From assembly GCF_009758015.1 (NCBI RefSeq), contig NZ_WSEL01000003.1:372001-436000 (forward strand): DNA of 64,000 bases, read 5' to 3'. Both the position numbers and the translations under genes were made by a program. The DNA comes from Ramlibacter pinisoli (GTDB taxonomy: Bacteria > Pseudomonadota > Gammaproteobacteria > Burkholderiales > Burkholderiaceae_C). How positions within the stretch are numbered: the stretch's first letter is position 1; every line of letters starts with the position of its first letter. Of the stretch, positions 50,595 to 60,589 are shown one piece after another. The notes below the pieces were generated by a model that saw nothing but the letters and a program-made list of their open reading frames with translations, searched no databases and was not told the DNA's origin.

Positions 50595-50782
50595 GTCCCG
50601 TCCAGCCACATGGCGGGGGACACCCGAACCGCTGCCGAACCCGGCAAAGTCGTCGCCCTGTTGCAGGTCCCTCCAAGGGAGCCCCGGGGCCTCGATGGCG
50701 ACCCAATCCAAACGAGGAGCTTGATGGACGGCGCGCTCGAACGAGCGCCCCCCAGCAAGCCCCGCGCGTAGAAAGGCGTGCT
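50595..50782 (+). promoter_or_regulatory. Long structured 5' leader of the lytic transglycosylase gene
   Basis: The 188-nt leader has a nested stem (GGCG..GAC / GTC..CGCC around 50613-50660) holding the hairpin TGCCG-AACC-CGGCA. TCCCT-CCA-AGGGA and the GC-rich CCCCGGGG follow. Just before the gene comes CGCTCG-AA-CGAGCG, inside a short leader ORF. The layout suggests post-transcriptional control. Resemblance to the c-di-AMP (ydaO) aptamer is slight and not enough to name it. Confidence 0.5.
50724..50771 (+). CDS. 15-residue leader ORF upstream of the lytic transglycosylase
   Basis: ATG at 50724 is preceded by GAGGAG with 4-bp spacing. It encodes [15 protein letters not shown] and stops at 50771. 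The main gene starts 11 bp later behind AAAGG. The ORF covers the CGCTCG-AA-CGAGCG hairpin and has a Pro-Pro pair that could slow ribosomes. It may couple or gate translation of the enzyme. Short enough to be chance, but the ribosome-binding site is better than that of the main gene. Confidence 0.45.
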   Translation: MDGALERAPPSKPRA

Positions 50783-51610
50783 ATGACAGCGTCAGGACGA
50801 GTGGCCCAGGCATTGCGAACCTTCGCATCCGATGTCGCCGAGGGCTTCTTCGAGATCACCCACAACGGATTCGCCCTCGTCGGCGTCAGCGTCGTGTTCG
50901 CGCTCGCCATGCTCTCGGTCCGGCCGGACCTGCGGCAGGTGGGCGAGTCCCAGCTGATGAGCTGGCTGCAGGCCCGGCAGGTGGCGGCGCTGGGCATGGT
51001 GCCCGAGCTGGACGCCATCGACCGCGCCACGGCGGCCAACCCCAAGGACCTGCCCAAGCAGCAGGCCGCCGTCGCCTATTGGCTGAGCAAGAAGTACCGC
51101 GTGGCGCCGGAACCGGTGAGCGCCCTGGTCGCCGAGGCCTACGAGGTCGGCCGCAAGACCAAGCTCGACCCCACCCTGATCCTGGCGGTCATGGCCGTGG
51201 AATCCGGCTTCAACCCGTTCGCCCAGAGCCCGGTGGGCGCCCAGGGCCTGATGCAGGTCATGACCGGCGTGCACAGCGACAAGTACGAGATCTTCGGCGG
51301 CAAGCTGGCGGCCTTCGACCCCGTGACCAACCTGCGGGTGGGTGTCAAGGTGCTGCAGGAGTGCATCCAGCGCGCCGGCTCCCTGCAGGGCGGGCTGAAG
51401 TTCTACGTCGGCGCCGCCCTGCTGGCCGAGGACGGCGGCTACGCCGACAAGGTGATGGCCGAACACGCCCGCCTGCAGCAGGTGGCCGCCGGCCGCGCCG
51501 TGCCGCTGGCACCGCCGGGCACGCTGCGCACGGTGGTCCCGGTGCCGGCGAAGGACGAGCCGCTGGCCGCGCCCGAGCGGGCTGCCGACAAGGTCGCCTC
51601 CATTTTCTGA
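50783..51610 (+). CDS. Membrane-anchored lytic transglycosylase (SLT domain)
   Basis: The 275-residue protein has one N-terminal membrane span ([18 protein letters not shown], about 31-48). The SLT domain (about 125-240) has the catalytic Glu in [17 protein letters not shown], then [11 protein letters not shown] and the more distant [19 protein letters not shown] Pro/Ala tail ends AADKVASIF. It cleaves peptidoglycan glycan strands from the periplasmic side. The long leader suggests tight control. The next gene is glyA, behind its own promoter element and riboswitch. Confidence 0.92.
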   Translation: MTASGRVAQALRTFASDVAEGFFEITHNGFALVGVSVVFALAMLSVRPDLRQVGESQLMSWLQARQVAALGMVPELDAIDRATAANPKDLPKQQAAVAYWLSKKYRVAPEPVSALVAEAYEVGRKTKLDPTLILAVMAVESGFNPFAQSPVGAQGLMQVMTGVHSDKYEIFGGKLAAFDPVTNLRVGVKVLQECIQRAGSLQGGLKFYVGAALLAEDGGYADKVMAEHARLQQVAAGRAVPLAPPGTLRTVVPVPAKDEPLAAPERAADKVASIF

Positions 51611-51624
51611 CCTCCGGGCTCGGC

Positions 51625-51630
51625 TACACT
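51625..51630 (+). promoter_or_regulatory. Candidate -10 element for the glyA transcript
   Basis: TACACT lies 6 bp before the first stem of the riboswitch, so a transcript from it would begin right at the aptamer. The -35 region is weak (TTTTCT/TTCTGA) and overlaps the lytic transglycosylase stop. Confidence 0.5.
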
Positions 51631-51635
51631 CTTCC

Positions 51636-51751
51636 CGGTACGCGACTGGCGATAGGCGCGGCGCCCTGCAGGGGCCCTGGCGCTGACGTGGGCCACCACT
51701 GGGAAGCGTGCCGCCGGCGCAGTCGCCGGTGTTCCGCCGTTCGCCTGGGCA
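51636..51751 (+). promoter_or_regulatory. ZTP/ZMP (pfl) riboswitch upstream of glyA
   Basis: All conserved blocks of the pfl aptamer are present in order: GCGACTGGCGA (51642-51652), ACCACTGGGAAGCG (51695-51708) and CGCCTGGGC (51742-51750). The first stem is intact: GGTACGC (51637-51643) pairs with GCGTGCC (51706-51712). This RNA class senses the purine intermediate ZMP/ZTP, which rises when 10-formyl-tetrahydrofolate is short, and switches on one-carbon genes such as glyA. Downstream, CCCTTGTG-CAT-CACAGGG (51753-51770) can fold but has no T-run, so control is probably at translation or via Rho. Confidence 0.93.
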
Positions 51752-51792
51752 GCCCTTGTGCATCACAGGGACCACACGTCTGGACTGCCGCC

Positions 51793-53037
<1,245 letters not shown>

Positions 53038-53052
53038 GCAAGTGAGACTGTG

Positions 53053-53502
53053 ATGAAGTGCCCCTTCTGCGGCAACGTCGATACCCAGGTGGTGGAGACG
53101 CGCGTCGCCGAAGACGGGGACTTCATCCGCCGGCGCCGCCAGTGCGCCCACTGCGAGAAGCGCTTCACCACCTACGAGCGGCCCGACGTCACCTTCCCCG
53201 CGGTGGTCAAGAAGGATGGCCGCCGCATCGACTACGAGCGCGCCAAGCTGCTCGGTTCCATGACGCTGGCGCTGCGCAAGCGGCCGGTCAGCACCGAGCA
53301 GGTCGACGGCGCGGTGGAACGCATCGAGGAGAAGCTGCTCAACCTCGGCCTGCGCGAAATCCCAAGTGCCCGCATCGGGGAGCTCGTGATGCGCGAGCTG
53401 AAGAAGCTCGACAAGGTGGGCTACGTGCGCTTTGCCAGCGTGTACCGCAGCTTCGAGGACATCGACGAATTCAAGACGGTGGTCGACGAGATCCGGCGCT
53501 AG
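53053..53502 (+). CDS. nrdR: NrdR, repressor of ribonucleotide reductase genes
   Basis: The ATG at 53053 ([18 protein letters not shown]) gives 149 residues, the standard NrdR length; a GTG one codon earlier is possible. The zinc ribbon is CPFC ... CAHC (Cys 3, 6, 31, 34), and an ATP-cone spans about 49-139. NrdR senses ATP/dATP and represses nrd operons. glyA-nrdR linkage is common in proteobacteria. Confidence 0.97.
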   Translation: MKCPFCGNVDTQVVETRVAEDGDFIRRRRQCAHCEKRFTTYERPDVTFPAVVKKDGRRIDYERAKLLGSMTLALRKRPVSTEQVDGAVERIEEKLLNLGLREIPSARIGELVMRELKKLDKVGYVRFASVYRSFEDIDEFKTVVDEIRR

Positions 53503-53508
53503 ACCTGG

Positions 53509-54099
53509 TCAGCAACTGCCGACCGTTGTCTTCTGCACGCGCGGGCGGCCGCTGGCGTTGATGACGATCTGCCGGGCCGCCGTGGGCCCCGCCGACTCGC
53601 GGCAGACGGTCAGGGTGCCGGCCTGGAAACCGCCGCCCACCAGCCGCGTGGACCCGTTGCCCACATAGGCCACGTAGCGCGCCAGGCTGCCGTTGCCGGT
53701 GAGGCGCACGTCGGCCGGCAACGCCCCCTGGCGCTGCAGCAGGGGCTCCGACGCATCGCGCTGCCCGTCGTCGTCGCCGTCCACGAACACGATCCAGCCC
53801 TGCTGCCAGCCGCCGGCGTCGGCGCAGGATGACCCGTTCGACGACTTGCAGGACACCACGCGCCCGCGCCGGTGGATGGCCTCGCTGCGGGTGAGCAGCA
53901 GGTCCCCGAGCAGGTCGTTGGCGGCCGCGCTCACACGCACCGATGCGGCGAGAGCGCGCAGGGACGGCATGGCGGTCGAGGCAAGGACGGCCGACACCGC
54001 CAGCACGGCCAGCACCTCGACCAGCGTGAAGCCGGGCTCGGGCGGCCTGCGCCCCTGCCAGGCGCGGCCGCTGCCCGAGCGCGGTGTGGTTCTCCCCAT
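53509..54099 (-). CDS. GspH/FimT-type minor pseudopilin
   Basis: The 196-residue protein has the prepilin peptidase site PEPG-FTLVEVLAVLAVSAVL after a 25-residue basic leader. A GspH/FimT globular domain follows with a C-terminal disulfide-type Cys pair. It probably primes type IV pili or acts in DNA uptake. The gene lies beyond the terminator of the pilY1 operon, so it is expressed separately. TTGGCG-N16-TAGATT lies upstream, with TAGATT only 6 bp before the ATG, hinting at a leaderless message. Convergent with nrdR. Confidence 0.88.
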   Translation of the reverse strand: MGRTTPRSGSGRAWQGRRPPEPGFTLVEVLAVLAVSAVLASTAMPSLRALAASVRVSAAANDLLGDLLLTRSEAIHRRGRVVSCKSSNGSSCADAGGWQQGWIVFVDGDDDGQRDASEPLLQRQGALPADVRLTGNGSLARYVAYVGNGSTRLVGGGFQAGTLTVCRESAGPTAARQIVINASGRPRVQKTTVGSC

Positions 54100-54230
54100 G
54101 CCCGCAATCTAGGCGCTGCGGGCGCATCGCCAAGGCAACTCTGCCCCACCGGCCCGTCGCCCCAAGTCACCGCCAGGCTGTGCGCCAGTTCACCGGGCGC
54201 CCCCCAGGCTAGCGAACCGGCCACGGGGCG

Positions 54231-54256
54231 AAAAAAAAGGGGGCCTCATGGCCCCC
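54231..54256 (-). terminator. Terminator of the pilE-pilY1 operon
   Basis: On the minus strand GGGGGCC-ATGA-GGCCCCC is followed by eight T residues, 22 bp past the pilY1 stop. Confidence 0.9.
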
Positions 54257-54278
54257 CAGTCCCCGTCCCGCTTTGCGG

Positions 54279-57200
54279 CTATTTCTTGTACCAGTAAGTC
54301 CGCTTCAACCTCTTCGGGATCACCTTGCCCACGTTGCAGTTCTCGAGTGCCGAGTTGCAAGGGGTGCTGTTCGTGCCGCCCAGCTGGTCGCCGGCGATGC
54401 CGCAGCCGATGCAGAACTTCTCGTTCGTGGTCGTGGTGGTCGTGCTGCCGTTGCCGTTGTTGGTGGTCTTGGTGATCTGCACCACGCCGGCCACCGCGCT
54501 GGGGGGCATGCCGCCGCCCTGCAGCACGTTGCTCACGGCCGACCCGTCGAAGGGGCTGACGCCGTAGGCCTTGGCCTGGCCCAGGTTGGCGGCGCAGGTG
54601 GCGCTGGTGTCGATCGGCTTGTTGGTCGAGAAGAACACCGTGCCATTGACCGTCAGAGGCGCATTGACCACCTTCTCGCCCGTAGCGAGGGTGATGTAGA
54701 AGCCGTCCCGGGTCCCGTTCCAGTTCGTGCTGGTGGCGTTGAACAGGTTGCTCAGGTTCAGGTCGTGGGTATCCGGCGTGCCGACCGTGGTGCCCGTGTC
54801 CTTGAGCATGAAGAAACGGTCGACCACGTTGTAGGACGAGCCGTTGCCCGTGTTCTTCAGCGGATGCTCGCGGTCACCGGAGGCAATGGAGATCGCCTCG
54901 TAGGACCCGGTCGCGCCCGGGCCCTTGATGGTCAGCACCGAGGGCGGGAAGAAGAACTTGCGCGGTGCGCGCGCCACCGTGTCGGGGGAGACGATGGGGC
55001 AGGTCGGGTTCGCCGCGGCACCGTTGTCGCAGCCCAGGGCGGCGATCTTGGTGACCGACCAGCGGGTGCGGTCGCTGTTGCTCACGTCCAGGCGCCACAC
55101 GTTGCCGCCCAGGTCGCCGACGTACAGCTTGTCGACCCGGCCGTCGTTGTCGCGGTCGACGAACGTGACGTCGGACGGGATCGGCTGCGTCATGCCCGAC
55201 ACCTGCTTGCAGGTCGCCGAGGTGGTGCAGCCGGGCGTGGCGCTCCAGACCAGGTCACCGCTGACGGCATCGACGATGTAGACGGCGCGACCCATGGTGG
55301 ACGTGCCGGGCGGCTCGGTGTCCTGGGCCGGGTCATAGCCGCCGCCGAAGACCAGCACCGGGTTGGCCCAGTTCTGCAGCACCGTCAGCCGCGGGCGCGA
55401 CCAGGTCTGGCCCAGTTCCTCGAAGCCGGTGCTGGTGTTGCTGATGGTCCAGAGCCGCTGGGGCGACTGCGGCTGGCTGACGTCCAGGCCATAGATGAAC
55501 CGGCCACCGCGCCGCATCGTCAGGTAGAGGTAGGACGTGGCGACCGTCCCGTCGGCGGCGAGCCGCTGGTAGGCGCCGGTCGGGCCGTCGATGAAGTAGT
55601 TCTTCGGCTGCGCCGACGGCAGGGCCGTCGACGGGAACTTCAGTTCCGGGGAGTTCCTGCGCAGCCGGTTGAGGTAGGCGTAGTGTTCCGGAAGGATCAG
55701 CCCCCACAGCTCGCCACCGGCCGGCACGTTGCCGATGTTGCCGGTCTGGTTGCCGTTGACGGCGCGGAACACGCCGTCGTTGGCGCCGTAGAAGGCCACG
55801 ATGCCGCGGGTGTCGCCGTAGTTGACCACCAGGGGGCGGGAATGCAGCACGTCGCCGTGGATCGAACCGCGCACCGTGATGCCGCTGCCCGGCCCGTTCT
55901 CGTCGCCCTCGCTGTCGAGGCCGCGAACCCACTTGATGACGGTGTCGCGATCGGGCGGCGAGGTCGAGCTGTACGCCTGCATGTTGGCGCCCGTGGCCTG
56001 CCGGGCCGGCGTGACGGCGATCTGGTAGGTGAACGTCGTGCAGTTCAGCAGACTGGTGCAGGTGATCGGGTACGAGCCCAGGTACTCGCTTTCGTCAGTG
56101 TAGGGCCCGCTGACCGCCGCGACGGTGATCATGTCCCCGGTCAGGAACGGGTTCGTCGGCGCCGTGACGGTGACGAGGCCATTCGCGTCGCGCGCCACCG
56201 AGATCGCGTTGACCGAGCCGCCGCCGATACCGACTGTCGTGCCGCCGGGCACGGTTGCCGGGGTTGCGGGAAGCGGAACGGAGTAGGTGAACGAGGTGCA
56301 CGGAGCCGTGCACGAGATGGTGGCGTTGGTGCTGGTGAATCCGGCCGTGGTCGAGGCGATCGAGATCGTGTCGCCATTGGCGAAGAAGTTCGACGGTGCC
56401 CCGGTCACCCGGATCGTGGCGCTGGCGGCGTTGTTGTCCCGGGCCAGGTTGACGGCCTGCGTGCCGGTCGACCTCGTGACGGTCGGGCTGGTATTCAGGT
56501 TGGTGTTGGTGTTGCCCGTTGCGCTGATGCGGAACTGCGTCGGACCGACATAGGTGATGCTGTAGGTCCCGTCCACCGTCTTGGTATTGGCGATCGTGAC
56601 CGTCTGGCCGTCATGCAGTAGGTGGTTGGCGCCGGTCGTGACGGTGTAGACGGCGACCTGGTTGTTACCGCTCTGGCCGTTCGTGGAATATTGCGTCAGG
56701 CTGGCGATCGGGGTGGCGTTCCCGGCGACGTAGGCGGCCGTTCCCGTGGCGGAGAGTCCCGTGGGCAGGGTCAGCGAATAGGAGAACGACAGTCGGTCGG
56801 GCGACACCGCGGTGATGACAGCCGAGGAACTGTAGCCGGTGATGTTGTTGCTGAACTGGACCGTGTCGCCGGCGTTGAACGTGTGGGCCGACGACGTCGT
56901 GACGGTCACCGTGTCGGTGGCACTGGCGCTGCCGGCGGCCGTGTTCGCGGTGCGCGTGATGCTGGAGACACCGAACGGGTTGCTCCCCTGCTTGCTGACC
57001 TGGTAGGTGCCGAGGGCCGGAGTCCTCGGCGTGTCCGGAAGGCCGGTGATGGTGAACGTCGTCGAGCTGTTCACGGTCGTCGCGGTCAGCGTCTGCGTGA
57101 CGTTGTAGGCGGCCTGGTCCACGTTCTTGACCGTCACGGTCGATCCGACGGTGAACCCGTGGCGGCCCGACGTGGTGACCAGCGCCGTCGTGCCGGTGCG

Positions 57201-58910
57201 GTAGATGGAGGAAATGCGCACCGAGTTGTCGCTGCCGAACGCATTGGCGGGGATGCCGGCGTTGGCGGTCGAGAACTCGTTGGCTGCCGCGGTCAGGTTG
57301 TTGCTGCAGCTGGTCCCGCTCGGGCAGTAGGTGTAGAGGCGGCGCGGGTTGGTGCCGCTGGCCATCGCGCCGGCGAAGGTGGCCGTCAGGTTCTCCTTGC
57401 GCAGTTGCTGGGCGACACCGCCCTTTTCGACCACCTCGCCATCGGGCGAGTCGTAGGTGCTGGCCGGGGTGCCCTTGGCGTCGTTGACCCAGAAGCCGCC
57501 GGTGGTCGTGTCATCGGGCGCAGTGCTGGTGTCCTTGGTGGTCCAGTAGCTCACGGCGGTGGGGGACAGGAAGCCGGTGCCGGCCGAGCTGATGGCCGGG
57601 TTGCCGTTCTTGTCGCCCATCACCAGGTTGCCGCCGGCGCCGGGCACCAGCTTGTATTGCTTCAGGTTGCCCATCCAGCGCGGCAGGCCGTCGGCATCGG
57701 GGCGGAACATGCCCAGGAAGATCTGGTTCAGGTAGGTGCCCTGCGCGTTCACCGACACCGGCAGCGAGGCCGACGAGAACACGCTGTTGACCGCCTGGAC
57801 TTCGTTGAGGATCTTCAGGATGGCCTCGGACAGGCCGGAGGCGTCGCTGGTCTGGAAATACTTGCCGCCGCCATACCTTGCCATGCTCGACAGCAGGGCC
57901 GGGTAGTCGGCCTTTCGGCAGGTCGGGCTGGTGATGCCGATGGTGTAGGTGATGACGTTCTGCGTGCCGGTCTGGACATTGCTGCCGGCGTCCTGCTGGA
58001 ACATCAGCCGGGCCCATTCGTCGGCCCAGTTCGACGACCAGTCGCTCGCGCTGTTGGCGGCCGGCATGCTGGCGGAGCCGCAGGTCGACTGCTCGAAGAC
58101 GACCGTCGTCGCGATCTTGTTCTTCTGTGCGGTGCTGGCGTTGACCCGCGCATCCGCCATCGAGTAGTTGCTGGTGCCGCCATCGGCGCCGGGCGAGGGA
58201 TTCTCGGCCGGCGGCGTCTTGTCGGTGTTGGCGATGTAGATGATGAAGTTGCGCTGGCATCCGGCCGACAGCAGGGAGGTGCCGTAGTCGGTGCCCGACA
58301 TGCCCACCTTGCCGTTGAAGTAGGCCCAGGCCTCCTGCATCGCCGTGCCGGTGGCGGCCGAGTTGACCTTCACGCTGAAGTTGTTGGCGTCGCTGTTGTT
58401 GCCCTGGGCGTTCCAGGTCTTGATGAACTCGACGAAGCTGGCCTTGTTCGAGCGGCCGTAGGTCGCGTTCGTGGTCGACGTCATCGGGGTCAGCTTGCGC
58501 AGCAGGCAGCCGCCGGAGCCGGAGGCGTTGCACTTCTCGTGGAAGGCCTTGTCGGTGCCGGCGCGGGTGTCTGAACCGTAGCCGTTGCCGTTGCTCACCA
58601 TCAGGCCGATGTTGACGGACCCGTCGGGCAGCGAGTTGATGGCGTCGACCAGGGCGCACTGCAGCATGCCGGCCGACTTGCTGGCCCCCATCGACGGGGC
58701 GGTTGCCGTGCCGGTGTAGGCGGAGCAGCCCGCACCGCTGGCGGTGGCGTCGAAATCGGCGCCGTTGTCCAGGATGAACAGCACGTTGGGCGTGCCCGAC
58801 GTCCCGCTGTTGTCGACGTAGATGTCGGTGTCCTCCGCGTGCAGCGAGGCGGAGAAGCCCGCCAGCACCAGCGACAGGACGACCAGGAAGGCTTGCATAC
58901 TTTTTTTCAT
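54279..58910 (-). CDS. pilY1: PilY1/PilC-type pilus-tip adhesin with tandem beta modules
   Basis: Starting at ATG 58910 (GGGAG site upstream) gives 1543 residues with a signal peptide (AFLVVLSLVLAGFSASLHA). The N-terminal third is von-Willebrand-A-like (PNVLFILDNGADFDATASG), but the usual DxSxS metal site is missing. The middle (about 550-985) holds about five repeats of 70-90 residues with the pattern VTVTT..HTF..GDTV.....G, resembling E1 FCCH-type modules. The C-terminal third is the PilC beta-propeller, with a calcium loop VDRDNDGRVDKLYVGDLGG. PilY1 controls pilus extension and adhesion. Last gene of the minor-pilin operon. Confidence 0.92.
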   Translation of the reverse strand: MKKSMQAFLVVLSLVLAGFSASLHAEDTDIYVDNSGTSGTPNVLFILDNGADFDATASGAGCSAYTGTATAPSMGASKSAGMLQCALVDAINSLPDGSVNIGLMVSNGNGYGSDTRAGTDKAFHEKCNASGSGGCLLRKLTPMTSTTNATYGRSNKASFVEFIKTWNAQGNNSDANNFSVKVNSAATGTAMQEAWAYFNGKVGMSGTDYGTSLLSAGCQRNFIIYIANTDKTPPAENPSPGADGGTSNYSMADARVNASTAQKNKIATTVVFEQSTCGSASMPAANSASDWSSNWADEWARLMFQQDAGSNVQTGTQNVITYTIGITSPTCRKADYPALLSSMARYGGGKYFQTSDASGLSEAILKILNEVQAVNSVFSSASLPVSVNAQGTYLNQIFLGMFRPDADGLPRWMGNLKQYKLVPGAGGNLVMGDKNGNPAISSAGTGFLSPTAVSYWTTKDTSTAPDDTTTGGFWVNDAKGTPASTYDSPDGEVVEKGGVAQQLRKENLTATFAGAMASGTNPRRLYTYCPSGTSCSNNLTAAANEFSTANAGIPANAFGSDNSVRISSIYRTGTTALVTTSGRHGFTVGSTVTVKNVDQAAYNVTQTLTATTVNSSTTFTITGLPDTPRTPALGTYQVSKQGSNPFGVSSITRTANTAAGSASATDTVTVTTSSAHTFNAGDTVQFSNNITGYSSSAVITAVSPDRLSFSYSLTLPTGLSATGTAAYVAGNATPIASLTQYSTNGQSGNNQVAVYTVTTGANHLLHDGQTVTIANTKTVDGTYSITYVGPTQFRISATGNTNTNLNTSPTVTRSTGTQAVNLARDNNAASATIRVTGAPSNFFANGDTISIASTTAGFTSTNATISCTAPCTSFTYSVPLPATPATVPGGTTVGIGGGSVNAISVARDANGLVTVTAPTNPFLTGDMITVAAVSGPYTDESEYLGSYPITCTSLLNCTTFTYQIAVTPARQATGANMQAYSSTSPPDRDTVIKWVRGLDSEGDENGPGSGITVRGSIHGDVLHSRPLVVNYGDTRGIVAFYGANDGVFRAVNGNQTGNIGNVPAGGELWGLILPEHYAYLNRLRRNSPELKFPSTALPSAQPKNYFIDGPTGAYQRLAADGTVATSYLYLTMRRGGRFIYGLDVSQPQSPQRLWTISNTSTGFEELGQTWSRPRLTVLQNWANPVLVFGGGYDPAQDTEPPGTSTMGRAVYIVDAVSGDLVWSATPGCTTSATCKQVSGMTQPIPSDVTFVDRDNDGRVDKLYVGDLGGNVWRLDVSNSDRTRWSVTKIAALGCDNGAAANPTCPIVSPDTVARAPRKFFFPPSVLTIKGPGATGSYEAISIASGDREHPLKNTGNGSSYNVVDRFFMLKDTGTTVGTPDTHDLNLSNLFNATSTNWNGTRDGFYITLATGEKVVNAPLTVNGTVFFSTNKPIDTSATCAANLGQAKAYGVSPFDGSAVSNVLQGGGMPPSAVAGVVQITKTTNNGNGSTTTTTTNEKFCIGCGIAGDQLGGTNSTPCNSALENCNVGKVIPKRLKRTYWYKK

Positions 58911-58944
58911 GACGGCTCCCGCCCGCGGGTTGTGCCCGCAGTGT

Positions 58945-59481
58945 TCATGGACATTCCACCTGCGCACCGACGCGCACGGAGGCTCCCTGCAGCATCGACA
59001 CCTGCGCGCCGGACTTGGCGTCGGTCAGCGAGGCGGCCACGTCCCACTGCTGGTCCTTGCAGGCGCTCGGCGTGGTGGTGAGCGTGCCGGACGACGTCAC
59101 CAGCTTGTCGGTGTCGGTCGCCTCGAAGCACACCTGGTCGTTGGTCTTGGTCGGGTCCAGGTCGCTGGTGGGCACGTTCTTGGTGAAGATGCAGCCGGGC
59201 TTGGTAATGGCCACCGTGTAGGTCATGCCGCCGGTGTTGACGGACACCGTGGGCTGGGCGGCGATGGCGCTGATGTCGGTGGCGGCGGCCATCGTGGTGA
59301 CGGTGCTTTCCAGCGCCACCTGGGCGGCGGCCGAGGCCTCGGTCTCCGCCTGCGCGTTGCCGGCGATCTTCAGGTTGATGTTGCCGAAGCGGATGGCCGA
59401 GACGACCAGCAGGCTCAGCACGACGAGCATGACCAGCGCGACGACGAGCGTCATGCCGGACTGGGAATGGCGGCGGTTCAC
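58945..59481 (-). CDS. pilX: Minor pilin assembly protein PilX
   Basis: The 178-residue protein has the PilX-type N-terminus HSQSGMTLVVALVMLVVLSL, a prepilin site followed by a hydrophobic helix. A small domain with three Cys follows. It overlaps pilW by 4 bp and is 34 bp upstream of pilY1. It forms the priming complex with PilV, PilW, FimT and PilY1. Confidence 0.9.
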   Translation of the reverse strand: MNRRHSQSGMTLVVALVMLVVLSLLVVSAIRFGNINLKIAGNAQAETEASAAAQVALESTVTTMAAATDISAIAAQPTVSVNTGGMTYTVAITKPGCIFTKNVPTSDLDPTKTNDQVCFEATDTDKLVTSSGTLTTTPSACKDQQWDVAASLTDAKSGAQVSMLQGASVRVGAQVECP

Positions 59482-60584
59482 GAGACCCTCCGGGCGCTGG
59501 GATTGACCAGGCGGACCGACTGCACGAAGACGTGCCGCTTGTAGCCCTGGTCGGCGGTGGCAGGCGTGACGGTGCCCGCCGTGCCGAGGGGATAGGTCTT
59601 GGTGTCGGTGAAGCCGGGCGTCTTGTCGGTGCTGCGCGCCAGCAGGTAGACCTTGGCGGTCATGACGTCGGGCCAGGTGTCCTTGGTCAGCGCCGAACCG
59701 CTGACGTCTGTGCCGTCGGGGGAGCCGTTGGCATCGGTGTCGACGCCGTAGTCCACCTGCAGGTTCTCGATGCCTTCGGCGATGGTGACCGTGTTCCAGC
59801 TGGCGAGGCCGCCGGCCACCGTGAGCTCGACCATCTTCAGGGTCGGGATCGGGTTGCCACCGTCACCGGCGGCGCAGCTGCCGCCCGATTGCACGCTGCA
59901 CTGGCTGATGTAATAGATGTGCACCACGACCTTGCGGAAGCTGGCCGGCGTGGTCAGGTCCTTCTTCAGGAGGGGGAAATTGGTGGAGTTGGAGGCCGAG
60001 GCGCCGGCATGGAGCCGCGAGTCGAACGACTTGGTGGCCAGCACCAGGCCGGTCTGGACGTACAGCTGGCCGTTCACCATCTTCGCCAGGTCGGGCGCGC
60101 CGGCCGTTTCCAGGCTGCTGGTGTCCGGATCGGCGTGGCGGACCACCAGGATGTCGGTGTTGGGCGCCACGTCGCTCAGGCAGGACGCCACCTGGGAGTT
60201 GCCGGGCACCGTTCCCGAAGTGACGGGTGTCGTCGTGCTTCCCACGTTGTAGCCCTGCACGTGCAGGGCGATGGCGGACGCGACGTCCGCCTCGGTGGTG
60301 CTGCAAGGGTCGGGAAGCGCCGCGGGCGCCGACGGCGCGGTGGTGAGCTCCCCCCAGTAGCCGGCCATCTGCAGGTCGTCGGCCATCGCGCGCACAGCAT
60401 AGCGGCCGTTCTCGATCAGGCGGCCGGCGCGCTCGACCTCGGCGCGGTTGCTGCTCTGGTCGGCGATCAGCGTCGCGAGCGCGGCGACAATCAGCATGCC
60501 GAGCGCGATCGAGACCATGAACTCGATCAGCGTCAGGCCGCGCTGGCCGCGCCGGCGGTTGCCGTGATGGTGGGTGTGTCGCAT
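59478..60584 (-). CDS. pilW: Minor pilin assembly protein PilW
   Basis: Starting at ATG 60584 gives 368 residues. The basic leader HHHGNRRRGQRG is cleaved before LTLIEFMVSIALGMLIVAAL. A long soluble domain follows (about 200 residues contain Cys pairs such as CSVQSGGSC). The Asp-rich run VDYGVDTDANGSPDGTDVSG may bind calcium. The gene starts 5 bp after pilV and overlaps pilX. Confidence 0.91.
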   Translation of the reverse strand: MRHTHHHGNRRRGQRGLTLIEFMVSIALGMLIVAALATLIADQSSNRAEVERAGRLIENGRYAVRAMADDLQMAGYWGELTTAPSAPAALPDPCSTTEADVASAIALHVQGYNVGSTTTPVTSGTVPGNSQVASCLSDVAPNTDILVVRHADPDTSSLETAGAPDLAKMVNGQLYVQTGLVLATKSFDSRLHAGASASNSTNFPLLKKDLTTPASFRKVVVHIYYISQCSVQSGGSCAAGDGGNPIPTLKMVELTVAGGLASWNTVTIAEGIENLQVDYGVDTDANGSPDGTDVSGSALTKDTWPDVMTAKVYLLARSTDKTPGFTDTKTYPLGTAGTVTPATADQGYKRHVFVQSVRLVNPSARRVS

Positions 60585-60589
60585 GGGAT

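Noticed and set aside
50595..50782. c-di-AMP (ydaO) riboswitch before the lytic transglycosylase gene
   Set aside because: CCGAACCCGGCA and a GGGGGAC block are reminiscent, but the GGGGTGAATC-type and CAGCTAACC blocks are absent; kept only as an unnamed structured leader.
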